64,000 bases of DNA from the NCBI GenBank assembly GCA_026390555.1, contig JAPLFS010000072.1:1-64000 (forward strand), in the 5' to 3' direction. Position 1 is the first letter of the stretch, and every line of letters begins with the position of its first letter. The position numbers and the translations under genes are program-made. A model generated the notes under the pieces. It was given only the letters and a program-made list of their open reading frames with translations. It searched no databases and was not told the DNA's origin. Origin of the DNA: Pseudomonadota bacterium. Lineage in GTDB: Bacteria; Bdellovibrionota_C; UBA2361; OMII01. This document shows positions 1-7,835 of this stretch, one piece after another.

Positions 1-695
1 CTAGAGCTGATATCGGCATCATCCCCATAGAGAACGCCCTGGCCGGATCTGTACATGAAAACTACGACCTCTTGGCCGAATTCAACTGCTCTATCATCGC
101 TGAGTACTACTGTCCGGTTCAGCTACACCTAATGGCGACAGGGCTACTTGCGGGAGGCGTTAATGAGCTTCGTCAGATTATCTCACATCCGAAGGCCCTC
201 GAGCAGTGCTCTCAGTTTCTTGAGGCCCACCCCTTAGCCACTCCTGTTCAGTTCAGTGACACCGCAGGTGCGGCCCTGCACGTTAAGCAAATTGAGGACC
301 CCCGTATCGCCGCGGTCGCAAGCGAGGAAGCCGCCAATACTTATGGCCTGCAGATCGTTGCACACGCGATTCAAAATCACGCCATCAATTCAACACGCTT
401 CGTTGCCATTTCAGCAAAGCCAGAGAGTTTAAATACTCCCAGCAAGTGCTCACTACTCATCACCCTGCCCCATGCGCCAGGCAGCCTCGCTCGCATCTTA
501 AGCGAGATCGCCGCATTCGATACAAACGTAACCAAGATAGAGTCCCGCCCGATCCTCGGCAAACCTTTCGAGTATAAGTTCTACATCGATATTGAATCAT
601 TCAAGCAGCCAGCTGAGACACTCGTAAAGGTAATAGAAAAAATTAAGTCTCAAACTGCAGGATGCCGAGTTCTTGGCATCTATGGTAACTATTGA
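1..695 (+). CDS. pheA: prephenate dehydratase, C-terminal part (5' end outside window)
   Basis: Catalyses prephenate to phenylpyruvate in phenylalanine synthesis. The frame is open from base 3 at the window edge, so the start lies upstream; the fragment begins inside the dehydratase domain (GIIPIENALAGSVHENYDLL). The conserved NSTRF segment, which carries the catalytic threonine of the family, is visible, followed by an ACT domain (CSLLITLPHAPGSLARIL) with the ESRP motif that forms the phenylalanine feedback site. Whether a chorismate mutase domain precedes it cannot be seen. The last two codons and the TGA stop (687-695) lie inside a repeat element that starts at 685, so the native C-terminus appears to have been replaced. 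An internal TTG at 72 is not a real start. Confidence 0.95.
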   Translation, partial: RADIGIIPIENALAGSVHENYDLLAEFNCSIIAEYYCPVQLHLMATGLLAGGVNELRQIISHPKALEQCSQFLEAHPLATPVQFSDTAGAALHVKQIEDPRIAAVASEEAANTYGLQIVAHAIQNHAINSTRFVAISAKPESLNTPSKCSLLITLPHAPGSLARILSEIAAFDTNVTKIESRPILGKPFEYKFYIDIESFKQPAETLVKVIEKIKSQTAGCRVLGIYGNY

Positions 696-860
696 CCCCA
701 GTATAAAGTTGGTGGTGATTAAAAAGATTAGATCTCGAGATATCACCTAAAGACCCCTCTTTCTTGACGTCCCCTAATAGGGGATGCTCATTTTAGGGAT
801 GAATAGTTAGTATTGTCTCCTCCGATTTGCTCCGCAAATCGACCCCTGAGGGGGTTGCCT
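685..860 (-). mobile_element. MITE-like repeat, copy A (reversed, truncated)
   Basis: This is the reverse-orientation copy of the element found intact at 39668-39873 and 54419-54625. It starts with the terminal sequence GTAACTATTGACCCCAGTAT at 685 and aligns through the middle hairpins (TCCCC/GGGGA near 760-785; ATTTGC/GCAAAT near 832-848). Similarity stops at about 860, just before the rpsI terminator, so the far terminal repeat is missing and no target duplication can be shown. It is more diverged from the other two copies than they are from each other, suggesting an older insertion. Confidence 0.8.
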
Positions 861-900
861 AAAATAAAAAAAAGCCCGGCAACTCTCGCTGCCAGGCTTT
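861..900 (-). terminator. rho-independent terminator of rplM-rpsI
   Basis: Read on the minus strand, an 8-bp GC-rich stem (GCCTGGCA pairing with TGCCGGGC, one G-T pair) is followed by a run of eight T residues. It lies 26 bases after the rpsI stop codon and is the clearest intrinsic terminator in the window. Confidence 0.85.
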
Positions 901-926
901 TCGTATCAAGCGTTCGCGTAATGCGA

Positions 927-1322
927 TTAACGCTTAGAGAACTGTGGACGCTTACGAGCTTTGTGGCGCCCGTACTTCTTACGCTCAACTTCACGCGAAT
1001 CGCGTGAAAGCATGCCTGCCTCCTTAAGCATTGGCCTAAGCGCTGCATCAACATCGATCAGGACACGTCCAAGAGCCAGTCTAAGAGCCCCTGCCTGGCC
1101 ACTCTTTCCACCACCGTTTACGTTGGCAGAGATATCAAACTTCTCAGTGACACCGGTCTTTACGAGCGGCTCCCTCAGAAGAAGATCTAGGCTTGCACGA
1201 CCGAAGTATTCCTTCGTCTCATGGCCATTAACTAAAAACTTACCGGCACCTGGCCTGAGATAAACTCTAGCTACCGCATTCTTGCGGCGTCCGATTGCGT
1301 GAAATCCACCACCCTTGATCAT
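927..1322 (-). CDS. rpsI: 30S ribosomal protein S9
   Basis: Small-subunit ribosomal protein whose C-terminal tail reaches the P-site tRNA. The 131-residue product has the family hallmarks: GRRKNAVARVYLRPG near the N-terminus, GGGKSGQAGALRLALGRVL in the middle, and the basic tail ending KARKRPQFSKR, whose terminal Ser-Lys-Arg is the conserved P-site contact. The ATG is preceded by AAGGAG at good spacing. It lies 14 bases downstream of rplM, the usual bacterial order, and ends in a strong terminator. Confidence 0.98.
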   Translation of the reverse strand: MIKGGGFHAIGRRKNAVARVYLRPGAGKFLVNGHETKEYFGRASLDLLLREPLVKTGVTEKFDISANVNGGGKSGQAGALRLALGRVLIDVDAALRPMLKEAGMLSRDSREVERKKYGRHKARKRPQFSKR

Positions 1323-1336
1323 CTGTACTCCTTAAC

Positions 1337-1795
1337 CTACTTCTTCTTCTTGAGCTGAAAACTAACTTGAAAAGCTTCTGGCGCTTGCGCTGCGTGCGGG
1401 TGATCTCCACCCTTATACACCTTTAACTTACCCAATAAACGGTGACCTAGCACGCCCTCTAGAAGCATTCCACGAACGGCACGCTCAATAGCTGCCTCTG
1501 GCTTCCTCTTGAGCATATCACCACCAGCAACCTCTTTAAGGCCGCCGATGTATCCTGTGTAGTGACGATAGATCTTGGTCTCATGCTTATTGCCAGTTAG
1601 AACTACCTTATCTGCATTCACTACAACTACGAAATCACCACCATCAACGTTAGGTGTAAATGTAGCTCTGTGTTTACCGCGAATAAGATGTGCGGCCTCT
1701 GTGGCGATACGCCCAACCGGAACGCCTGTTGCGTCGATTACCCACCACTTGGCACCCTCTCGGGCAACTTCAGTTGAAACAAATACGGTACTCAT
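1337..1795 (-). CDS. rplM: 50S ribosomal protein L13
   Basis: Large-subunit assembly protein. The 152-residue product shows the L13 signature WWVIDATGVPVGRIATEAAHLIRGK and the C-terminal GMLP-type segment RGMLLEGVLGHRLLGKLKVYKG followed by HPHAAQ. It is the first gene of the rplM-rpsI operon. The upstream 210 bases contain a foldable leader (1854-1912), a candidate for ribosomal-protein autoregulation. The C-terminus carries an extra lysine-rich tail. Confidence 0.98.
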   Translation of the reverse strand: MSTVFVSTEVAREGAKWWVIDATGVPVGRIATEAAHLIRGKHRATFTPNVDGGDFVVVVNADKVVLTGNKHETKIYRHYTGYIGGLKEVAGGDMLKRKPEAAIERAVRGMLLEGVLGHRLLGKLKVYKGGDHPHAAQAPEAFQVSFQLKKKK

Positions 1796-1853
1796 AACTA
1801 CTTCTTCAAATTCTTCAAAACTTTTACCATCCTCGCGCGGTGCTAATGCTATT

Positions 1854-1912
1854 AGAAAACCTTCTCAATAACGGTGCTATTTTGTGTAACACAGCTAAAA
1901 TAATGGTTTTCT
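1854..1912 (-). promoter_or_regulatory. structured 5' leader of rplM (candidate L13 autoregulatory RNA)
   Basis: On the minus strand, AGAAAACC (1912-1905) pairs perfectly with GGTTTTCT (1861-1854), enclosing a second hairpin with arms TGTG and CACA around TTA and flanking ATTTT/AAAAT. It lies about 60 bases upstream of the rplM start. rplM leaders are known sites of ribosomal-protein feedback in several bacteria; assigning that role here is inference from position and foldability. Confidence 0.4.
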
Positions 1913-1966
1913 CACACATAGAAGAGAGCCGAGGACGACTACCTTCACCCACATAGAGAGGGCTAG

Positions 1967-1994
1967 AGGGTATCACAACCATTATCTCGGTCAA
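1967..1994 (-). promoter_or_regulatory. possible sigma70 promoter of rplM-rpsI
   Basis: On the minus strand a TTGACC box (1994-1989) is followed 16 bases later by TACCCT (1972-1967). The -35 box is a five-of-six match and the -10 box is weak. It sits upstream of the structured leader, which fits, but the call rests on the boxes alone. Confidence 0.25.
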
Positions 1995-2006
1995 GCCTGT
2001 GGAATC

Positions 2007-2519
2007 TCAAGGGGTTAAGCCGAGATCTACCGCTCTGCTGCCAGCTACTTTTGAAACAAATTCAACATATTGGACCACCGGCTCGGATATCTGAATCGCT
2101 ATAGCCACCGCACTCGGCCCAAGCAAGCGCGCAGTTTCAAGCAATGCCTCACCCCTACCTGCCCCAAGATCTGATGGAAATTGCACAAAATGCTCATACC
2201 AAAGCGAGCGCGCGGCTTCTGCTTGTCCCCATAGATCTGCGAGCGCTGTCGTAATTCCGATCTGATCTTTGCCCTGTGCAGAGATCCTCTTTACTGCGAT
2301 CGCAGCTCCGACGGAGGTGCTGTCAAACAACACAAGCATCTCCATATCGGCTCTACATCCTGGAATTGCAGCGCACAGCTTCTCTTTAAGCGCCACTCTT
2401 GTAGCATCCTGCGCGCGCGCCTGCTTAAGCGCCTCATCAAGGGGAAAGAGCAGCAATGTTGAAGCTACAACAGCTGCGTGTAACTCTTTTAGAAGCAGAT
2501 CAAAATTATCTCGGTTCAT
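2007..2519 (-). CDS. hypothetical protein (170 aa)
   Basis: I do not recognise this family. The product is a mostly helical, alanine-rich soluble protein without signal peptide or membrane segment. It contains DMEMLVLFDSTSVGAAIAVKR in the middle, a segment with hydrophobic beta-strand character. A clean ribosome-binding site (TAGGAG about nine bases before the ATG) supports the start. It lies 22 bases downstream of the membrane-anchored unknown gene ending at 2542, on the same strand, so the two are probably co-transcribed and may act together. Confidence 0.65.
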   Translation of the reverse strand: MNRDNFDLLLKELHAAVVASTLLLFPLDEALKQARAQDATRVALKEKLCAAIPGCRADMEMLVLFDSTSVGAAIAVKRISAQGKDQIGITTALADLWGQAEAARSLWYEHFVQFPSDLGAGRGEALLETARLLGPSAVAIAIQISEPVVQYVEFVSKVAGSRAVDLGLTP

Positions 2520-2541
2520 TCAGTAACTCCTACAGTAATCA

Positions 2542-3984
2542 TTACTGCATGACAACATTCCCATCCTGCTCATTATCATCTCCGGGTGCTGGCTCAACAA
2601 ATAATCCAAGCCGTAGCATACTAAGCTCAAAGGCCTCCTGCTCCGGGGTTGAGGGCAGATAGCTGCGTTTATCAGGGGTTAGTTTATTGCCCTCACTAAC
2701 TACCCCCTGCCAGTTATGTCGCCACAAACCAAAGAACCGCAAGCCCCGTAAGTAGGACGCTTGAATATTTGCGTTTAACTGCTCCGGCGAAACTCCTGCC
2801 TCTGCACCTTCACCTGGGTATGCAAAACCAACACCATCGAGTGAAAATGCATCCCCACGCTTAAGAACCGAAAAAAGCTCTAGGTTATGCTCCTCACGCG
2901 CATCTCCGTCCGTATCGGCATCACTCCCCTCGTCCTTGGGATCAAAACACCTGAGGCAAGTGCTACGAATAAAACTGGCTAAAGAGCCTACCTCCTGCCT
3001 CGCTAAATCCCGCATCGAACGATAGGCGGCTAGATCGAGGTTATCTTCAAGCATCACACTAACCAGGTTCTGATTAGCCGGGTTTTGCTCAAGACTATAC
3101 TGCAAGATATTGCGCGCCTGCGCTGCAAGTGCGCTAAATTGCCCACGTAGCTTCTGATCGGACAGAATCTCACTTCGAAAAATCTTCGGATCTATTTTAA
3201 TAAAAGGCGCATCAATCTTTGAAGCCCGCCTGCGCTGCGTTGCCCCATTTGTTAGATAGAGCACCATCGTAAGATTTCGCTCGACAGAGAGGCGCGCGAT
3301 GATGGTCTTAAGGTACTCAAAATCTTGGCCGAAGGTGCCGTCAACTAACACACCTATATAAGGCTCCCGTATGCGCGCAGCGAGCATGGTCTCGATATGA
3401 CTCTCTACAACCGCGCGCGCCTCCGGTTGCATCGCATACAACATCGTGTAACCACGCGGCTGTCCCGAAGTCCATACTAACGACGAGCCGATCGGCCCCG
3501 AGGCCTCAGGCGGCGCTACTATACCGGAACCTCGCGACACCCGCACACCACCCATCATGCCATTATCAAGCGCTGCTTGCTCAGCTTGCTCGGCCTCAGA
3601 AAACAGCACTCGTGGGTCCTGTCCAGACTCGTCGTTTTCATCCTCATCTACATTATCACTGTTCAAAGTATCAACCGGCGTCACTGTAGGCGTGACCTCT
3701 ATAACGGGTATCACATCGCTATCATCAGCACTTAGCGCATTAAGTTGCGCCAGCTCATCATCATCCTCGAGCTCATCATTATCACCCAACGGATCCTTAG
3801 CTAGCGCCCCCTGCGTTGCCAGTTCCGTAGCAGATGCATCAGCGTTATTACGCGCCCGATCTATAAACAAGTTGCGTGCTAGCGGATCCTCCGTAGTACG
3901 TGATAGCGCAGAGACCACTCCGTATGCGAGCACAAGGATAATACAGATATAGAATATCAGGCGCTTGGGTGGGATTGATGCCAT
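2542..3984 (-). CDS. membrane-anchored acidic protein of unknown function
   Basis: The chosen start (ATG at 3984) puts a single transmembrane segment at residues 8-27 (LIFYICIILVLAYGVVSALS), followed by a very acidic, disordered stretch rich in Asp/Glu (residues 50-130) and then a globular region of about 330 residues. The globular part contains EPYIGVLVDGTFGQDFEYL and WRHNWQGVVSEG; no catalytic motif is recognised. A longer reading from 4065 would overlap the upstream hydrolase and bury the membrane segment, so it is less likely. Two Cys in STCLRCF are the only close cysteine pair. The likely topology is an inner-membrane anchor with the large domain in the periplasm; this is inferred. Confidence 0.6.
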   Translation of the reverse strand: MASIPPKRLIFYICIILVLAYGVVSALSRTTEDPLARNLFIDRARNNADASATELATQGALAKDPLGDNDELEDDDELAQLNALSADDSDVIPVIEVTPTVTPVDTLNSDNVDEDENDESGQDPRVLFSEAEQAEQAALDNGMMGGVRVSRGSGIVAPPEASGPIGSSLVWTSGQPRGYTMLYAMQPEARAVVESHIETMLAARIREPYIGVLVDGTFGQDFEYLKTIIARLSVERNLTMVLYLTNGATQRRRASKIDAPFIKIDPKIFRSEILSDQKLRGQFSALAAQARNILQYSLEQNPANQNLVSVMLEDNLDLAAYRSMRDLARQEVGSLASFIRSTCLRCFDPKDEGSDADTDGDAREEHNLELFSVLKRGDAFSLDGVGFAYPGEGAEAGVSPEQLNANIQASYLRGLRFFGLWRHNWQGVVSEGNKLTPDKRSYLPSTPEQEAFELSMLRLGLFVEPAPGDDNEQDGNVVMQ

Positions 3985-4027
3985 GGCTCTATTATGCTGA
4001 TGCCATGCGTGGCACGAAAGCCTTATT

Positions 4028-4705
4028 TTATGATGACCCCAAGGGGTGTAGAATAAACTCCTCAAGCATTAAGAGCAGCCCTTCCGGATCCTCCAGCAAT
4101 TGGTGCCCCTGATCTACGAGCTTTAACTGCACCTCCCCTCGTCCGGCGGCAAAGTGCTGGCTTTGTGAGCAGGGGACCGTTTTATCCTGTGTTCCGTGCA
4201 CAATAAGGGTAGGGATATTGAGGCTAACCTTAGAGGAGTCAAAGAGTCGAAGCTCCTCCATCAAACGATAGTGCACAGGCACCTCTTGCTTAAGCTCCAG
4301 ATCCATAATCGGGAACGTTCCAACCTCACGCCAGCTCCTCTGAACCTCAGGGGTTAGAAGAGCGCTATTTTGGTCCCATGGATCAAATAGTGGGGCCAAC
4401 AACACGAGCCGCTCGACGTGCCCCTTCTCCTGTGGTGTTAGACTTGCCAGGGCATGAATCGCAACAAAGGCGCCGAAGCTGCTCCCAATTAGCACTACGG
4501 GCTCACTCGCCCTGCTACGAAGCTCCTCTGCAACAGCTTGAATGGCTAAAACAACAGAGAGCTTTTCAAGGGATGGAATGCTCACTGAGAGCAGCTCAGT
4601 TGCGATACCGTGTTGCTTAAAGCGCTCCTGTATCAGAAGCCCCTTGGCAGAGCGTGGCGACCCCCCTAATCCGTGTAGGCACACTATTCGAGGATATTTA
4701 TGCAT
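4028..4705 (-). CDS. alpha/beta hydrolase, YqiA/UPF0227-like esterase
   Basis: A 225-residue serine hydrolase. HGLGG near residue 11 forms the oxyanion region, GSSFGA (Ser76) is the nucleophile elbow, GTQDKT carries the acid and DQGHQL the catalytic histidine. The small size and HGLGGSP start resemble the YqiA-type esterases; substrate unknown. An ATG at 4705 with AGGG five bases upstream is preferred over the in-frame ATG at 4747, which has no good ribosome-binding site and adds 14 non-conserved residues. It is divergent from htrA at 4796. Confidence 0.8.
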   Translation of the reverse strand: MHKYPRIVCLHGLGGSPRSAKGLLIQERFKQHGIATELLSVSIPSLEKLSVVLAIQAVAEELRSRASEPVVLIGSSFGAFVAIHALASLTPQEKGHVERLVLLAPLFDPWDQNSALLTPEVQRSWREVGTFPIMDLELKQEVPVHYRLMEELRLFDSSKVSLNIPTLIVHGTQDKTVPCSQSQHFAAGRGEVQLKLVDQGHQLLEDPEGLLLMLEEFILHPLGSS

Positions 4706-4795
4706 CTGCCCTTTTCTGAATAATTGTTTCGACAATCCGTCTTTCATGTTACATCACCGGTAAGATAAATACCTCAATTAAAGAAGATATTTCCT

Positions 4796-6268
4796 ATGAC
4801 AGCATCTAGCTCTCCTTTCTACCAAGCGCCATCCTCCCTGCTGGCACGGCTCAGCCTCTCAATAATCCTATTAGCAGCGATCTCTAGACCCGCTAGCGCG
4901 CAGGAAGCCGCAGCCCTGCCAGGCTCCCGCATGGCAGAGGAGCTCTCGGAGGCCTTTGAGCAGGTAGCCGAGACGATCACCCCCTCAGTGGTTACGATAT
5001 CGACCGAAACCAAGCCTAAGAAAAACGGCGCCCCCAAGGGCTCCGACCCACTCAAGGAGTTCTTTGGCGAGGACTTTATGGACAAAATGGCACCGGCCCC
5101 TCAGCGCGGTCTCGGTACCGGGGTTATGGTTGATGACCAGGGACATATCCTTACTAACAACCACGTCGTTGGTGAGGCGGACGAGGTAATGGTTCGCATT
5201 AACAGCGAGAAGACGGTCAAAGCTAAGGTGGTTGGAACCGATCCTAAAACCGATCTCGCCGTAATCAAGATCAAGGTCAAGGATCATATACCAAAGGTAG
5301 CGAAGCTCGGCGATTCTGATAAACTTAAAATAGGTGAGTGGGTGGTGGCAGCCGGCGCAAGCTTCGGACTCGATAATACCATCACAGCTGGAATCGTATC
5401 TGCCAAGGGGCGTGCGCTCTCAGGTGGTGGACAGTACGAGGACTTTATTCAGACAGACGCCGCAATTAATCCCGGCAATAGCGGAGGTCCACTAGTTAAT
5501 CTGCGCGGTGAGGTTATCGGTATAAATACAGCTATAGTTTCAAAATCTGGCGGCTACATGGGGATCGGCTTCGCTATTCCGATTAATATGGCTAAAGAGG
5601 TTATGGAGAGCCTGATTACCAAGGGCAAGGTAACACGTGGCTGGCTCGGAGTTGGAATCCAAAACCTCTCTGAAGATCTCGCTAAATCGTTCGACTATCC
5701 AGGCACAGAGGGCGCGCTCGTAGGGCACGTTGATCCGAAGGGCCCCGCTAAGAAGGCCGGCTTTAAACAGGGCGATATTATCGTGCTGCTTGGCAAAGAG
5801 AAGATTAAGAACGTAAATCAGCTCAGAAATTCGGTGGCATCCATCAAGCCAGGAACCGATCTGGATGTTACGGTCGTGCGTGATGGACGCAAGGATGTCC
5901 TGCGCGTTGCAATAGGAGAGCTGATGAATCAGGTTGAGGAGAGCGTTACAACCCCTAGTGGTGAGAACGAGAACCTAGGTATTACGGTAGAGGAGTTCAA
6001 TGAGAGCTCACCCCGTAAACTCCGTTCAAGCAGAGCTAGTGGACTCGTTATTACTGAGATCAATCCGCAGGGCCTGGCGGCTCGCGCAGAGCTGCAGCCC
6101 GGCGACGTACTGGTGAGTATAAACGGCAAGGAGCTTGCCTCGATAGCCGATTTCCGCGCAGCGGTTGAAAAAGCCGACCCAATTAAGGGCATTAGGCTAG
6201 TGGTTGAGTCTCAGGGCATGGAGCGTTTCGCCGTACTGCGGGACTCCTCCGGCTCAGAGGATGAGTAG
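4796..6268 (+). CDS. degP: periplasmic serine endoprotease, HtrA/DegP (Do) family
   Basis: Degrades and chaperones misfolded envelope proteins. An N-terminal signal peptide (hydrophobic residues 15-30, ending ASA near residue 35) targets the periplasm. The trypsin-like domain carries the full triad: His123 (TNNHVVGEAD), Asp153 (DPKTDLAVIK) and Ser229 (NPGNSGGPLV). Two PDZ domains follow at roughly residues 270-360 and 395-480. The 490-residue length is normal for DegP/DegQ. The paralogue (DegP, DegQ or MucD) cannot be told from sequence alone. It is a single-gene unit divergent from the alpha/beta hydrolase. Confidence 0.95.
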   Translation: MTASSSPFYQAPSSLLARLSLSIILLAAISRPASAQEAAALPGSRMAEELSEAFEQVAETITPSVVTISTETKPKKNGAPKGSDPLKEFFGEDFMDKMAPAPQRGLGTGVMVDDQGHILTNNHVVGEADEVMVRINSEKTVKAKVVGTDPKTDLAVIKIKVKDHIPKVAKLGDSDKLKIGEWVVAAGASFGLDNTITAGIVSAKGRALSGGGQYEDFIQTDAAINPGNSGGPLVNLRGEVIGINTAIVSKSGGYMGIGFAIPINMAKEVMESLITKGKVTRGWLGVGIQNLSEDLAKSFDYPGTEGALVGHVDPKGPAKKAGFKQGDIIVLLGKEKIKNVNQLRNSVASIKPGTDLDVTVVRDGRKDVLRVAIGELMNQVEESVTTPSGENENLGITVEEFNESSPRKLRSSRASGLVITEINPQGLAARAELQPGDVLVSINGKELASIADFRAAVEKADPIKGIRLVVESQGMERFAVLRDSSGSEDE

Positions 6269-6480
6269 CCCAGGGCTTTTACGCTGCGCCGTATGGGCGG
6301 CCGGGCTAGGGGTGCTAAGGAGGGCGAGGCCAACGTTCACTGCCTCGGTCCAAGTGGATACTCCTCGCTCTTTAAAAGAGTAACCCGCATTACCGCAAAG
6401 CTAGCTGACGTTCCTTACTCCAACAACGACCCATTGGTTTGCTGGTGCATCATCGCACCGGACAAGGCTCTTAACTAGAC
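6269..6480. other. intergenic region between htrA and map, no confident gene
   Basis: A GC-rich stretch after htrA. A 61-codon open frame at 6293-6478 (plus) has no recognisable similarity, no good ribosome-binding site and unusual Cys/Trp content (VCWCII), so I do not call it a gene. No known structured RNA signature was recognised. Confidence 0.3.
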
Positions 6481-6518
6481 CCAGTGCCAGTGATTTTTGA
6501 AACAATCACTGGCGCTGG
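6481..6518. repeat. long inverted repeat between htrA and map
   Basis: CCAGTGCCAGTGATT and AATCACTGGCGCTGG form a 15-bp stem with one mismatch and an eight-base loop. It sits between the convergent 3' ends of htrA and map, as a bidirectional terminator would, but neither side has a T-run, so intrinsic termination is uncertain. It could act as an mRNA 3'-end stabiliser. Confidence 0.6.
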
Positions 6519-6520
6519 AT

Positions 6521-7312
6521 TTAGAACAATCCCCTCGAACTAGCTGTCATAATGTCGTAACCGCTCTCCGTTACAAGGATGGTGTGTTCCCACTGTGCTG
6601 AGAGCGCTCCATCAAGGGTTCGAACCGTCCAACCATCGACCTTGGAGAGTGCGGTCTTGTGGCTGCCCATGTTAATCATCGGCTCAATTGTAAAGGTCAT
6701 CCCTGCTCGCATTACATCCCCGGTGTTCCGTTTGCCTATATGCACAACCTGCGGCGCTTCGTGAAATTCACGCCCAAGACCGTGTCCGGTATATTCCCGC
6801 ACTATCCCATAGCCACGCTTAGTACCCTTGATGAACTCCTGAATAGCGGCCCCGATATCACCGATGCGTTTGCCCGGGGCAACCTCTCTAATACCAGCAA
6901 AGAGCGACTCCCTGGTTATCTGCACAAGTTCGCGTGCCTCTGCACTGCAAGCCACCTCACCCCCAACGAAGTACATACGACTTGAGTCGCCATGAAATCC
7001 GTTCTTAAAGGAGGTCACATCGACGTTCACTATGTCGCCCTGCTTGAGAATAACGAACGGCGCTGGAATACCGTGACAGATTACATCGTTCGGAGAAACG
7101 CAGACCGATTTAGGAAAGCCCTTATAGTTAAGAGGAGACGGAATAGCGCCAAGCTCCGTTGTGCGTCGATGCACGAAGGTATTGATCTCCTCGGTGTTCA
7201 TCCCCACTCTAATAATAGCGCCAACCTCGTCCAGAATAGTAGCGGTGACCTGACACGCTTCGCGCATCAACTCGATCTCTTCCGCAGTTTTTATCCTAAT
7301 ACGATCAACCAC
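6521..7312 (-). CDS. map: methionine aminopeptidase, type I
   Basis: Removes the initiator methionine from nascent proteins. All five dinuclear-metal ligands of the family are present: Asp98 (VNVDVT), Asp109 (FHGDSSR), His177 (TGHGLGREFH), Glu210 (FTIEPM) and Glu242 (QWEHTI), plus the substrate histidine His80. The 263-residue length is that of the short type I enzyme without an N-terminal zinc extension. It begins with GTG at 7312, with AGGA about ten bases upstream. It is followed by a likely terminator-like hairpin at 6481-6518. Confidence 0.97.
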   Translation of the reverse strand: MVDRIRIKTAEEIELMREACQVTATILDEVGAIIRVGMNTEEINTFVHRRTTELGAIPSPLNYKGFPKSVCVSPNDVICHGIPAPFVILKQGDIVNVDVTSFKNGFHGDSSRMYFVGGEVACSAEARELVQITRESLFAGIREVAPGKRIGDIGAAIQEFIKGTKRGYGIVREYTGHGLGREFHEAPQVVHIGKRNTGDVMRAGMTFTIEPMINMGSHKTALSKVDGWTVRTLDGALSAQWEHTILVTESGYDIMTASSRGLF

Positions 7313-7343
7313 TACTAAATCCTACTTAATTTGACCCGACCTC

Positions 7344-7799
7344 TCATAATTCGAGGATCGTTTGAAAGTGTTTTTCAGAGACCGGAATAACGCTCAGACG
7401 CGAGCCCCGTTGCAACAGAACCAGCTCGGCAAGAGCCTTACACCCCCGTAGCTCCCCCAAAGAGACCAGCTTTTTCAATTTTTGCACAAACTTTATCTCA
7501 GGGCAAAACCAGCGGGGCGCTGCTTGACTCGCCTTGGGGTCGAATAGCTCACTTTTGGGATCAAACTGCGTGCGGTCCGGGGTCGCCTCTTTAAGCACTA
7601 CCCCTACCCCAACTATCCCAGGTGGCTCTGCATTTGAATGATAAATCAGCACCTGATCCCCGACCGCCATGGCCTTGAGAAAGTTCCTAGCCTGATAGTT
7701 CCTAACTCCGCTCCAATCAGTAGAGCGATCGCGCGCAAGATCATCTATCGAGTATACATTCGGTTCGGTTTTTACAAGCCAGTGTGCCACACTAGGCAT
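7344..7799 (-). CDS. EVE domain protein
   Basis: A 151-residue single-domain protein: HWLVKTEPNVYSIDDL at the start, DWSGVRNYQARNFL and GDQVLIYHSN in the middle, and RGSRLSVIPVSEKHFQTIL at the end are the standard EVE-fold segments (thymocyte nuclear protein 1 family). EVE domains are PUA-like folds and some bind modified bases in DNA or RNA; the ligand here is unknown. It lies 31 bases upstream of map on the same strand, and 36 bases downstream of the PHP-like gene. Confidence 0.85.
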   Translation of the reverse strand: MPSVAHWLVKTEPNVYSIDDLARDRSTDWSGVRNYQARNFLKAMAVGDQVLIYHSNAEPPGIVGVGVVLKEATPDRTQFDPKSELFDPKASQAAPRWFCPEIKFVQKLKKLVSLGELRGCKALAELVLLQRGSRLSVIPVSEKHFQTILEL

Positions 7800-7835
7800 T
7801 GTCTAGCGGAATGGGCTAACCTTGCAAGGGGCGCT

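Noticed and set aside
72-695. TTG at 72 as the start of pheA
   Set aside because: Conserved prephenate dehydratase sequence continues upstream in the same frame to the window edge.
6293-6478. 61-codon frame after htrA
   Set aside because: No family recognised, weak translation signals and Cys/Trp-rich composition unlike neighbours; kept only as a spacer note.
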